Shown here: in pieces, positions 1 through 6,587 of the stretch
How the letters are laid out: each line of letters begins with the position of its first letter
Numbering within the stretch: the first letter of the stretch is position 1
Assembly (NCBI GenBank): GCA_035315125.1
Contig: DATFYI010000132.1
Location: 1-14,270, forward strand
Source of the DNA: DATFYI01 sp035315125
GTDB taxonomy: Bacteria; Chloroflexota; Anaerolineae; Anaerolineales; Anaerolineaceae
Direction of reading: 5' to 3'
Length of the DNA stretch: 14,270 nucleotides
The notes under the pieces: model-generated
Told to the model about the DNA's origin: nothing
The model's input: the letters and a program-made list of their open reading frames with translations, nothing else
Database searches by the model: none
Made by a program: the position numbers and the translations under genes

Positions 1-172
1 TGAGGGGCGGTTGCCACAGAAATTTGCCCCGGCTGAGCTGCATGTAATCGTCCAACTGCGCCCAACGATAGCGTCCAGTCGGCCCGGCCGGGATAGTCAG
101 CAGCCAATGGTTATCTCCCAGCGGATCGACCGTGGAGCCGGGTGTCAGACGAGGAAAAAGGGCTAGATACAT
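1..172 (-). CDS. Partial unidentified protein (N-terminal 57 residues)
   Basis: The reading frame opens with ATG at 172-170 and runs without a stop off the left edge, so only the N-terminus is present. It begins MYLALFPRLTPGSTVDPLGD and continues with a Trp- and Tyr-rich stretch (NHWLLTIPAGPTGRYRWAQL). There is no signal peptide or membrane segment. It starts 15 bases after the stop of the DUF456 gene and has no clear Shine-Dalgarno motif, so it is probably translated from the serS transcript. I do not recognise the family. It is probably real because the codons are well behaved, the start follows the upstream stop closely, and no competing frame is better. Confidence 0.55.
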   Translation of the reverse strand, partial: MYLALFPRLTPGSTVDPLGDNHWLLTIPAGPTGRYRWAQLDDYMQLSRGKFLWQPPL

Positions 173-187
173 AACATTTATGATTTG

Positions 188-682
188 CTAGACATGCACC
201 CACACGGCCCAGATAATGATCATGACCATTCCGACGGCCAGGCGGGCCACAACAGCCATACCGCAGCCGGCCGCCATGCTGCGGGTGGACTGCCAGGCCA
301 AACGCAAGTCGCGCTTGCGGATAAATTCGACCAGAAACAAACCGGCAAAACTGAGCAGAATTCCGCCGAAAGGCGGCCAGATCAGGCTGCCGGCCAAACC
401 ACCGATAAAAGCTATAGCAATCGAGAGCCAGGAAGCGCCGCCCTGACGGGCGGTCGAGCCCATAAAGAGCTGATCCGCCACGCTTCCTGCGATAAATATC
501 AGTGTAATCATCCCGAACAGGATGTAGCCGTTCTTATCAAAACCGCGTATCAGACCGTAAGCCAGCGCGGCCAGCCAGATAATGGCCAGGCCGGGGATGA
601 TGGTGGTCAACAGGCTGAGCAGCCCGAACACCATTACCGCCAGCACAGTCAGCAGCAGAGCAGCCTGTCCGAATGCAGCCAT
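188..682 (-). CDS. DUF456 family membrane protein
   Basis: Small integral membrane protein of 164 residues. It matches the DUF456 pattern: a first hydrophobic hairpin with a Pro-Gly turn (TTIIPGLAIIWLAALAYGLI, about residues 26-45), then a Gly-rich segment (GGLAGSLIWPPFGGILLSFA, about 94-113), followed by a basic stretch (EFIRKRDLRLAW) and a final hydrophobic helix near the C-terminus. DUF456 proteins have no established biochemical role. The start is ATG at 682, 9 bases after the serS stop, with no good ribosome binding site, which suggests translational coupling to serS. The membrane location is clear from composition. The family call rests on remembered motif patterns. Confidence 0.8.
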   Translation of the reverse strand: MAAFGQAALLLTVLAVMVFGLLSLLTTIIPGLAIIWLAALAYGLIRGFDKNGYILFGMITLIFIAGSVADQLFMGSTARQGGASWLSIAIAFIGGLAGSLIWPPFGGILLSFAGLFLVEFIRKRDLRLAWQSTRSMAAGCGMAVVARLAVGMVMIIIWAVWVHV

Positions 683-691
683 CAGTAGCGT

Positions 692-1966
692 TCAGGCCGG
701 TCGGATGACATCGACGCCGCCCATCCAGGGCAGCAGCACATTCGGGATAACGACCGAGCCGTCGGGCTGCTGGTTATTTTCCAATACGGCGATAAGGGTG
801 CGTGGCAGACCCAGACCCGAACCGTTTAGCGTGTGCACCATGCGTGTCTTGCTGCCGTCGCCGGGACGGTACTTGATATTGGCGCGGCGAGCCTGAAAAT
901 CGCCTACATTCGAGACCGAAGAGACTTCCAGCCACTCGTTGCAGCCAGGCGCCCACACTTCCACATCGTAGGTGATGGTAGCATTGAACCCCAGATCGCC
1001 GGTGCAGAGCTGGACGGTACGGTAAGTGAGACCCAGGTCGGCGCAAGTTTGTGTGGCGTCGGCCAGCATTTTCTCAAGCTCTTTGTCCGATTCCTCCGGC
1101 CGGCAGAAGATATACATTTCCACCTTATCGAACTGGTGGCCGCGCTTAATGCCGCGCACGTCGCGCCCGGCGCTCATTTTCTCGCGCCGGAAACAGGGTG
1201 TGTAGGCGGTGTAACGCACCGGCAGGCAGGCTTCTTCCAGCACGTCGCCGATGTGCAAACCGGTTAGAGGTACTTCAGCGGTTGGCACCATCCAGAGGTC
1301 TTCTTCGTGGTCGCGATACAGATTTTCGGCGAACTTTGGTAATTGGCCTGAGGCGAACAGGGTGTCGCCGCGCACCATAAAAGGCGTATATTTTTCCAGG
1401 TAACCCTGGCGGATGTGCAGATCGAGCATATAGGAGATCAAAGCGCGTTCCAGTCGCGCCCCGGCACCGCTCAAAACGTAAAAACGCGAGCCAGTGATCT
1501 TGACGCCCTGGTCGAAGTTGATAATACCCAGGCGCGGGCCCAGATCCCAATGTGGCACTGGCTCGAAATCGAAAGAAGGGATCTCGCCAAATTGTTTGAT
1601 GACCACGTTATCGTGTTCGTCTTTTCCAAGCGGCACGCTCGTGTTGGGGATATTCGGAATGGTTGCAACCAGACCGGTCAAATCGGCATCGACCTGGCGC
1701 ACCTGCTCGTCCAGCTCAGCGATACGGTCGCCGACCTGGCGCATGGCGTCGATCTTTGTCTGGCGCTCACCGGCATCTTTCAGGCGGCTGATCTCTCGCG
1801 AAACTATATTGCGCTCGGCTTTGAGCGCTTCAACCTGGTTGAGCAGGCTGCGCCGGGTGGCGTCCAGCTCCAGCATCTGGTCGACCGGGGTCGGGTCCAT
1901 ATTGCGCCGCACGAGCGACTGGCGCACCAATTCTGGGTTTTCTCGGATTAAATTGATATCTAACAC
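692..1966 (-). CDS. serS: Seryl-tRNA synthetase
   Basis: Class II aminoacyl-tRNA synthetase that charges tRNA-Ser with serine in the cytoplasm, at the usual length for the bacterial enzyme (424 residues). Residues 1 to about 110 form the antiparallel coiled-coil arm that grips the long variable arm of tRNA-Ser. The rest is the catalytic core. Visible hallmarks are the serine-binding TAEVPL (229-234), motif 2 from CFRREKMSAGRDVRG (258-272) to HQFDKVEM (277-284), and motif 3 around NGSGLGLPRTLIAVLEN (381-397). The start is GTG at 1966-1964, chosen because a strong GGAGGT (1978-1973) lies 6 bases upstream and the protein begins in the canonical way (LDINLIRENPE). A serine T-box riboswitch precedes it, and the DUF456 gene follows after 9 bases. 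Confidence 0.97.
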   Translation of the reverse strand: MLDINLIRENPELVRQSLVRRNMDPTPVDQMLELDATRRSLLNQVEALKAERNIVSREISRLKDAGERQTKIDAMRQVGDRIAELDEQVRQVDADLTGLVATIPNIPNTSVPLGKDEHDNVVIKQFGEIPSFDFEPVPHWDLGPRLGIINFDQGVKITGSRFYVLSGAGARLERALISYMLDLHIRQGYLEKYTPFMVRGDTLFASGQLPKFAENLYRDHEEDLWMVPTAEVPLTGLHIGDVLEEACLPVRYTAYTPCFRREKMSAGRDVRGIKRGHQFDKVEMYIFCRPEESDKELEKMLADATQTCADLGLTYRTVQLCTGDLGFNATITYDVEVWAPGCNEWLEVSSVSNVGDFQARRANIKYRPGDGSKTRMVHTLNGSGLGLPRTLIAVLENNQQPDGSVVIPNVLLPWMGGVDVIRPA

Positions 1967-1994
1967 AGCAGCACCTCCAAAAGAGATAAAGTAT

Positions 1995-2031
1995 AAAAAA
2001 AGCCCCTCGTCCCAAGCAGGACGAAGGGGCT
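1995..2031 (-). terminator. T-box intrinsic terminator
   Basis: A GC-rich hairpin with arms 2031-2019 (AGCCCCTTCGTCC) and 2013-2001 (GGGACGAGGGGCT), one bulged T, loop TGCTT, and a run of T ending at 1995. The left arm overlaps the right arm of the antiterminator, so the two folds exclude each other. This is the standard transcriptional T-box arrangement. Confidence 0.93.
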
Positions 2032-2273
2032 ACTCGTGGTGCCACCTGCTTTCGCCGTCTGCCAGAGGGATGAACGCGGCGGCGGCCTCTTTGCTAGCGA
2101 TAACGGATGCTACCGGCCCTCTTACAACAGCTTTGATCTGTTCCTGCAAGGGCAGCCCGTCCCACGTGGGGCGACCGGGGTGGATTTTACCGGGTGACCT
2201 GCCAGCTCGCAGCGTACGCTGGCTCTCTGAAAGGTGAACCGGTTACTTGGTCCCGGGCAAGCCAAAGGATGAT
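1995..2273 (-). promoter_or_regulatory. Serine T-box riboswitch leader of serS
   Basis: The leader RNA senses uncharged tRNA-Ser and decides between termination and readthrough into serS. A stem I base pairs GACC (2252-2249) with GGTC (2176-2173) and CCGG (2242-2239) with CCGG (2193-2190). They enclose an asymmetric loop with AAGTAA on one side and AAAATCCA on the other; this is the specifier loop, and TCC (2184-2182) is a Ser codon followed by the usual A. The T-box GGTGGCACCACG contains TGGCACC (2044-2038). Its variable base is C, which fits the G discriminator base of tRNA-Ser. The antiterminator is near perfect: AGCAGG (2050-2045) pairs with CCTGCT (2020-2015) and ACGA (2037-2034) with TCGT (2024-2021), leaving TGGCACC as the bulge. 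The 5' end is inferred from the promoter. Confidence 0.93.
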
Positions 2274-2279
2274 GACTCG

Positions 2280-2309
2280 ATTATACTCAAAGTAGAGAGT
2301 GAGAGTCAA
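2280..2309 (-). promoter_or_regulatory. Sigma70-type promoter of the serS T-box transcript
   Basis: On the minus strand a -35 TTGACT (2309-2304) and a perfect -10 TATAAT (2285-2280) are separated by 18 bases. The predicted start near 2273 falls just before the T-box stem I, which supports both calls. Confidence 0.8.
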
Positions 2310-2373
2310 GATTGTAAACTTATTTATGGATGATTGTAAGCATAAAAAATGATTGTTTACCTAATAGAAGCAA

Positions 2374-2532
2374 TCTGAACCGCCGACTTGCGGGGCCGAT
2401 GAAGGAATTACGCTGATTTGAAAACCAAACAGCAGTTATTCAGCCGTAGGATATGTTGATTGCTGGATTACGATGATTAGAAATTTAGAGATCTGCGTAA
2501 TCCGTGTAATCTGTTAAAATCTGCGGTTCAGA
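2374..2532. repeat. Intergenic element with long inverted-repeat ends
   Basis: The ends are an exact 10-bp inverted repeat: tctgaaccgc (2374-2383) and gcggttcaga (2523-2532). Further inside, aattacgctgat (2406-2417) and atctgcgtaat (2491-2501) are again complementary with one mismatch. The right part carries the series atctgcgtaatcc, gtgtaatctg, aaaatctgcgg. I recall this kind of wording as a dispersed intergenic sequence in several bacterial groups, but I cannot confirm that here. There is no ORF inside. It is probably a non-coding palindromic repeat or a MITE-like remnant. The flanks 2310-2373 and 2533-2547 hold nothing else that I can see. Confidence 0.55.
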
Positions 2533-2547
2533 CAGTTAAATAGGGTA

Positions 2548-2576
2548 TTGACAAAACTATTTATATTAGTTATTAT
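2548..2576 (+). promoter_or_regulatory. Sigma70-type promoter of the hydrolase-tetR operon
   Basis: A perfect -35 TTGACA (2548-2553), a 17-base spacer and a -10 TATTAT (2571-2576), about 30 bases before the hydrolase start codon. A TATACT at 2574-2579 is a less well spaced alternative -10. The -10 lies at the centre of the palindrome described separately. Confidence 0.8.
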
Positions 2577-2593
2577 ACTAATATAGTTAGTTT
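2554..2593. promoter_or_regulatory. Probable TetR operator palindrome
   Basis: A 40-bp palindrome centred between 2573 and 2574. Inner arms tatattagt (2562-2570) and actaatata (2577-2585) are perfect and flank the six bases of the -10 box. Outer arms aaacta (2554-2559) and tagttt (2588-2593) are also perfect, with a 2-base mismatch on each side between inner and outer arms. A bound repressor would block RNA polymerase. The TetR gene in the same operon is the obvious candidate, giving negative autoregulation. That pairing is inference. Confidence 0.75.
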
Positions 2594-2606
2594 ATAGGAG
2601 AATCTT

Positions 2607-3431
2607 ATGGATACAAAGTTCTTAGATGTTGCCGACGGCAGAATTGCTTATGACGATATGGGTAAAGGCCCATTGGTACTGTGTGTGCCTTCTATGGGCG
2701 ACTTGCGGGCTGAATACCGATTTCTTGCGCCGCACCTGGCGGCGGCCGGTTTCAGAGTGATCAGCATTGATGTGCGCGGACATGGTGAAAGCAGCGTAGA
2801 CTGGCCGGATTATTCGGTGGCCGGGGTTGGTTGCGACATGCTGGATCTGATCCGCAGCCTGAATAATGGACCGGCGGTCATTATTGGTGAATCCATGGCA
2901 GGCGGGGCGGCGGTTTGGGCAGCAGCCAAAGCGCCCGAGCTGGTAGCTGGCTTGTTGCTGCTCGATCCGTTCGTGCGCGGCGGAGGAGAGTGGTGGAGCA
3001 AGCTGCTTTATGGCGCCATGTTTGCTCGCCCGTGGGGACCGGCTATATGGCTGCGCTACTATGCTAGCCTATATCCGTCTCAAAAACCGGCCGACTTTGC
3101 TCAATACAGCGCCGCGCTGGGTGCTAACCTGAAGGAAGCTGGCCGGATGGAAGCTTTATTGGCCATGCTGGCTGCTTCAAAGAAGGCTTCAGAAGATCTT
3201 TTGCCGGCAGTTAGCGCCCCAACGCTGGTATTAATGGGCGCCAAAGATCGAGATTTCAAATACCCCGAGCAAGAAGCCAGCTTTGTGGCCCAAAGCCTGC
3301 GCGGCACTTATCAGATGATCAGCGAAGCCGGTCACTACCCGCACGCAGAGCTGCCTGAAGTAACCGTACCGATTGCGCTTGATTTTGTCTGCAAGGTGCA
3401 TTCGCTGAAAGAGAGGGTGCATGTCGCGTAG
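2607..3431 (+). CDS. Alpha/beta hydrolase
   Basis: A cytoplasmic serine hydrolase of the alpha/beta fold (274 residues, typical single-domain length, no signal peptide). The oxyanion region is near VPSMGDLRAEYR (28-38), with the strand and turn VISIDVRGHGES at 51-62. The nucleophile elbow is GESMAG with Ser96, the acid is Asp214 or Asp216 in GAKDRDF, and the general base is His243 in EAGHYPHAE. An AGGAG six bases before ATG 2607 supports the start. It overlaps the downstream tetR by 11 bases, so the two are co-transcribed. The substrate is unknown; the family includes esterases, epoxide hydrolases and haloperoxidase-like enzymes. Linkage to a TetR regulator suggests it is induced by, and acts on, a small xenobiotic or a metabolite ester. 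Confidence 0.88.
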   Translation: MDTKFLDVADGRIAYDDMGKGPLVLCVPSMGDLRAEYRFLAPHLAAAGFRVISIDVRGHGESSVDWPDYSVAGVGCDMLDLIRSLNNGPAVIIGESMAGGAAVWAAAKAPELVAGLLLLDPFVRGGGEWWSKLLYGAMFARPWGPAIWLRYYASLYPSQKPADFAQYSAALGANLKEAGRMEALLAMLAASKKASEDLLPAVSAPTLVLMGAKDRDFKYPEQEASFVAQSLRGTYQMISEAGHYPHAELPEVTVPIALDFVCKVHSLKERVHVA

Positions 3432-4017
3432 GCCTGGTTTGGATAAAGCTGCGGTGGTTATGGCGGCCGCCGAGCTGCTCAACGCTGAAGGCATCGAGGC
3501 GTTGAGCTTAAACCGGCTGGCGGCAAAACTGGGTATTCAAACGCCCTCGCTTTATAACCACATCGACGGGCTGCCGGATCTGCTGCAGGAATTGGCTTTG
3601 TTGAACGCTCGCAAGCTGGGTGAATGCCTGACAAATGCCGCCATCGGCAAAGCAGGCCCGCAGGCCCTGGGGGATGTGGCCGAGGCTTACCGTGCCTATA
3701 TTAAGCATAACTCGGGGCTTTATCTGACCAGCCTGCGGGCCAGCCGCAATCAGCAGCCTGTCAACCCAGAGCTTAAAGCAGCTGAGGACCGGGTGGTTGA
3801 AGTGGTGCTGGCGGTGATGACTTCATTCGGGTTGCAGGGTGAGGATGCGCTGCATGCCGTGCGCGGCTTGCGTAGCCTGGTGCACGGTTTCGCCACGCTG
3901 GAGATAGCCGGAGGATTTGGCCTACCGCTGGACTGCGATGAGAGTTTCCACCGAATGGTAAATTTGCTGATCCGGGGTTTGACTTTATCTACTAAGTTTA
4001 GTAATGGCAATTTGTAA
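3421..4017 (+). CDS. TetR/AcrR family transcriptional regulator with WHG-type C-terminal domain
   Basis: A dimeric DNA-binding repressor of 198 residues. The N-terminal helix-turn-helix is clear (about 26-48: IEALSLNRLAAKLGIQTPSL followed by YNHIDG). The C-terminal ligand domain carries LRSLVHGFATLEIAGGF (150-166), in which HGF matches the conserved motif of the TetR_C_33/WHG family. ATG 3421 overlaps the end of the hydrolase gene, so expression is coupled. The palindrome over the operon's -10 box is a likely binding site. The last 33 bases overlap the 3' end of the lipoprotein gene on the other strand. The ligand is unknown, possibly related to the hydrolase substrate. Confidence 0.92.
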   Translation: MSRRPGLDKAAVVMAAAELLNAEGIEALSLNRLAAKLGIQTPSLYNHIDGLPDLLQELALLNARKLGECLTNAAIGKAGPQALGDVAEAYRAYIKHNSGLYLTSLRASRNQQPVNPELKAAEDRVVEVVLAVMTSFGLQGEDALHAVRGLRSLVHGFATLEIAGGFGLPLDCDESFHRMVNLLIRGLTLSTKFSNGNL

Positions 4018-4842
4018 AAAGTTGTTAACTTGTGCTGCTATCACTTTATCAGGTATGGGTGCATTCTTGCCATCATAATTATCAGGCGCATGTCCCCAAA
4101 ACAGCACCAGCGCATTTTTCACCTGGCAACTGGCATACACATAGAGGTCTGGGGGAACACGAACGGCCTCTTGCGGCGAAATTCCACCAGAAATTCCTTT
4201 GGTTAATGGATTTTGAGTGGGCAGTTTACCGGAACGATAAACTGCATATGGATCAGAAACGGTTCCTAAAATGGACACTTGATCACAAGGAATCAATTCA
4301 AACGGTATAGGATTTATATCCCCGATCGTTTGAAATACTGCAGCAGGCATAATGACCAGGAAAGCTTGTTTTGAATAATCTTTTCCGGTGCTCATGGCGT
4401 AAAAGAGTCGGGCGTTCGCTTCGTCCGGGGCCAGGACAACCCAATAACTAAACTGGTAATACAGGCCATTCTGAGGGTCGCTAGACCTTTGGCTGCCCTG
4501 GTTGCGAAAAGTGATAGCAGCGACATTGTCTTTTGGCACTGGTAGGTTGGCCATCAAAAGCAAATTATCAAAGGCAATGTTGGTGTCAAGTGCGTATTCA
4601 GGGTCAAAGTCTTGCAGTCCAGGCAAAAAGCGAGCGGCAGGTGGTACGTATATCTGTTCGGTAGCTGTTGGACTAAGCGTTGACGTTGGGGTTGGTGTTG
4701 GCTGGGGTGAGACCGTCGGCGGAATGAATGTGGCAGTTGGAAATGGTGTACGTGTTTTCTGCTCCATTAGTCCTCCACCACAAGCAGGGACAGCCAGGTT
4801 TAGGACAAAAACCATTAAGATAATCTTTGGTGCTGATCTCAT
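3985..4842 (-). CDS. Putative secreted lipoprotein with Thr/Pro linker
   Basis: 285 residues. The N-terminus has a short charged region (MRSAPK), a hydrophobic stretch (IILMVFVLNLAV) and a lipobox-like VPAC with Cys21, followed by GGG. This suggests lipid anchoring on the outer face of the cytoplasmic membrane, although Pro at -2 is not ideal. Residues of about 31-62 form a linker rich in T, P and S with TPTPTSTL. The remaining 220 residues form a soluble domain that I do not recognise, with two Cys (in LIPCDQ and YASCQ). AAGGGGAG lies 5 bases before ATG 4842, a good ribosome binding site. The gene starts 54 bases after the response regulator and may share its transcript. Its 3' end overlaps tetR by 33 bases in convergent orientation. 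Confidence 0.8.
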   Translation of the reverse strand: MRSAPKIILMVFVLNLAVPACGGGLMEQKTRTPFPTATFIPPTVSPQPTPTPTSTLSPTATEQIYVPPAARFLPGLQDFDPEYALDTNIAFDNLLLMANLPVPKDNVAAITFRNQGSQRSSDPQNGLYYQFSYWVVLAPDEANARLFYAMSTGKDYSKQAFLVIMPAAVFQTIGDINPIPFELIPCDQVSILGTVSDPYAVYRSGKLPTQNPLTKGISGGISPQEAVRVPPDLYVYASCQVKNALVLFWGHAPDNYDGKNAPIPDKVIAAQVNNFLQIAITKLSR

Positions 4843-4896
4843 TCCAGCTCCCCTTTGCTAGAAAGATTTATACCCTGTCTTGATATTTAATAAAAA

Positions 4897-5604
4897 TCAG
4901 CGGCCGTTACGCCTTGAAATGGGAAGTTGCGTGGGGCCAGGTTCAACGTCCAAACGATAACCAACCCCACGCACGGTTTTTAAATATTGCGGATTACGAG
5001 GATTTTCTTCAAGAGCCTGGCGCAGCCAACTGATGTGTACGTCGAGGGTACGGGTGTCACCGGCGTAATCGGTCTCCCAAACCATTCGGAAAAGATCATT
5101 ACGCTCGATTAATTGGCCGGGATGTTCCAACAAAGTTTTGAGCAACGCTACCAGGCGAGGTGTAAGGCGCACCTGGTGATTTTGTACAACTACCCAACGC
5201 TGTTCCAGATCCAGGCGGAAATCGCCGACCTGCAGCATGTCCTTCTGTTCGATCGGCAAAAGCGGCTTGATACGATTCAAAAGCTTTTGCAAGGTAAAAG
5301 GCTGAATCAAAACAACATCCGCGCTGACATTGTTCAAATTGGTAAAATTTTCATCGACCATTAAAACGATCGGTACACCTTTTGCGTTTTTACGGACGGC
5401 CTGACAGATCCTGCGTCCATTGCTGCGCATGGATGCCGCATCCACCAGCACCAGGTTTGGTTTTTTATCAGCCAAATACTCCAATGCAGCGCTGCCGCTT
5501 GGCGCAGTATCCACTTGATAACCTTTTTTAACCAACCCCGAAAAGTAAGACGGATGGTCTGTTTTTTTGCCTTCGATGAGTAGAATAATTACCTTCATCA
5601 GCAT
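4897..5604 (-). CDS. OmpR-type response regulator with degenerate receiver domain
   Basis: 235 residues with two domains. The C-terminal winged helix (about 126-219) is complete and typical: LTPRLVALLKTLLEHPGQLI, then the recognition region DTRTLDVHISWLRQAL, ending in TVRGVGYRL. The N-terminal receiver (about 3-115) keeps the likely phosphoacceptor Asp55 in LVLVDA. It lacks other active-site residues: the usual acidic pair after the first strand is replaced (IILLIEGKK), the conserved Thr position reads LMVDE, and the invariant Lys before Pro-Phe is Gln101 (LIQPF). It may therefore work without phosphorylation. No histidine kinase lies nearby. Start choice is uncertain: ATG 5604 or ATG 5598, neither with a strong ribosome binding site. 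The lipoprotein gene downstream may be a co-transcribed partner. Confidence 0.88.
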   Translation of the reverse strand: MLMKVIILLIEGKKTDHPSYFSGLVKKGYQVDTAPSGSAALEYLADKKPNLVLVDAASMRSNGRRICQAVRKNAKGVPIVLMVDENFTNLNNVSADVVLIQPFTLQKLLNRIKPLLPIEQKDMLQVGDFRLDLEQRWVVVQNHQVRLTPRLVALLKTLLEHPGQLIERNDLFRMVWETDYAGDTRTLDVHISWLRQALEENPRNPQYLKTVRGVGYRLDVEPGPTQLPISRRNGR

Positions 5605-5625
5605 CGCCAGATAAGGCTTTTTCCT

Positions 5626-5754
5626 CTAATTTATATATCGTATTTTAGTTCCAAAGAGACGCTGGCGCTGCCAATTTTCTTGCTGCTCCACCACCACGCC
5701 ATTGCCTGCATCTCCCAGAATAACGCCCAATACACGCCCCCTGGCGTTTTCCAT
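5626..5754 (-). CDS. Possible small ORF (42 aa) upstream of the response regulator
   Basis: From ATG 5754 to TAG 5626-5628 a 42-residue frame reads MENARGRVLGVILGDAGNGV and onwards, ending RLFGTKIRYIN. The frame is open further upstream for about 20 codons (including SGFRYILNGGEHHL), so it could also be a remnant of a longer gene. The composition looks protein-like. It ends 21 bases before the response regulator start on the same strand. There is no convincing ribosome binding site and I do not recognise the sequence. It could be a leader peptide, a small gene, a gene fragment or chance. The rest of the 5605-5865 gap holds nothing else that I can name. Confidence 0.3.
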   Translation of the reverse strand: MENARGRVLGVILGDAGNGVVVEQQENWQRQRLFGTKIRYIN

Positions 5755-5865
5755 TAAGTGATGTTCGCCACCATTGAGAATGTAGCGAAAACCGCTCAGG
5801 AGGATAAGGTTTATTAATTATACCTGAAACTTAAAGAAATGAGTATACAATTTTGTTGGATTGCA

Positions 5866-5894
5866 TTGCATCTGATCCTTCAAAGTGTTAAAAT
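5866..5894 (+). promoter_or_regulatory. Promoter of the bifunctional nuclease-dnaB cluster
   Basis: A -35 TTGCAT (5866-5871), a 17-base spacer and a -10 TAAAAT (5889-5894) preceded by TGT, which resembles an extended -10. The predicted transcript start near 5901 leaves a leader of about 37 bases. Its position argues against translation starting at the upstream ATG 5839. Confidence 0.6.
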
Positions 5895-5937
5895 AAGGTA
5901 CGATAGTTCTACAGGTAATCCCATTCGGGAGGATTGT

Positions 5938-6531
5938 ATGCCTAAAATGATCGATGTGGTGATAGATAGTGTCAGGGTTAGCCTGACAAATCAACAGCGT
6001 ATCGTTATCTTGCGTGAAGCGAACACTGAGCGCTATCTGCCGATCTGGATCGGGCCCTACGAGGCCGAAGCGATCACGATCGCGCTACAAGAAATTGAAG
6101 TGGCGCGACCACAGACGCATGATTTACTCAAGAATGTTATCAACAATTTGAACGCCAGGCTGATTCGGGTAGAGGTGATATCCCTGCGGGATGATGTGTT
6201 TTATGGAAATTTAGTGGTTGAAGCAGGTGATCACATCCTGAATATCGACTCTCGCCCTTCAGATGCTCTGGCCCTGGCAGTCCGAGCTCACGTGCCTATC
6301 CAGGTATCCCGTGACATCATGGACTCGGCTGGCATGGTCCCTGAAGAAGAAGTTCAGAAAACGGAACCGAGCGCTTCGGCGCCAGTCGCCAAGCAGCCAG
6401 GTGAGCCCAATGAAGAACGATTATCGGTTTTTGAGGATTTCCTTCAAAAACTGGATATGGACGATCTTTCAAAACCGCCTGACGATGACGAACCGGACGA
6501 ACCGAAGACCGATAGCGACGAAGAGAAGTAA
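5938..6531 (+). CDS. Bifunctional nuclease family protein (DUF151/BFN)
   Basis: 197 residues. The BFN domain (about 1-135) shows the family pattern: an N-terminal strand pair (MIDVVIDSVRVSL), LPIWIGPYEAEAI (34-46), and the most conserved block DSRPSDALALAVRAHVPI (104-121). Family members have been reported to have DNase and RNase activity; the cellular role is unclear. After the domain there is a linker, a short helix-like segment (RLSVFEDFLQKLDMDDL, 161-177) and a very acidic tail (PPDDDEPDEP to DSDEEK). The start is ATG 5938, because GGGAGG sits just upstream and the earlier in-frame ATG 5839 lies before the promoter. It is first in the run leading to dnaB. Confidence 0.92.
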   Translation: MPKMIDVVIDSVRVSLTNQQRIVILREANTERYLPIWIGPYEAEAITIALQEIEVARPQTHDLLKNVINNLNARLIRVEVISLRDDVFYGNLVVEAGDHILNIDSRPSDALALAVRAHVPIQVSRDIMDSAGMVPEEEVQKTEPSASAPVAKQPGEPNEERLSVFEDFLQKLDMDDLSKPPDDDEPDEPKTDSDEEK

Positions 6532-6555
6532 TCCAATAAAATTTTACGGGGGATA

Positions 6556-6580
6556 GAAAGCCGGGCCCGGTTTTCTTGTT
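6556..6580 (+). terminator. Possible hairpin or weak terminator between the BFN gene and dnaB
   Basis: A near-palindrome gaaagccgggcccggttttc (6556-6575) is followed by TTGTT. It can form a short stem of GAAAGCC with GGTTTTC around a GC-only centre. It lies in the 56-base gap between the BFN stop and ATG 6588 of dnaB, where a ribosome binding site is otherwise missing. It could be a weak terminator, an RNA processing site or a translational control element. Confidence 0.3.
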
Positions 6581-6587
6581 AAATCGT

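Noticed and set aside
185..688. Plus-strand ORF of 167 residues rich in His, Gln and Asp
   Set aside because: It mirrors the DUF456 membrane protein gene; the unusual composition is what the reverse complement of hydrophobic codons gives.
1494..2237. Plus-strand ORF of 247 residues across the start of serS and its leader
   Set aside because: It is antisense to the certain serS gene and runs through the T-box, and the product is Ser/Arg-rich low-quality sequence with no recognisable domain.
5839..5937. N-terminal extension of 33 residues on the bifunctional nuclease
   Set aside because: The extension covers the likely promoter, and a strong GGGAGG directs translation to ATG 5938, where the family N-terminus begins.
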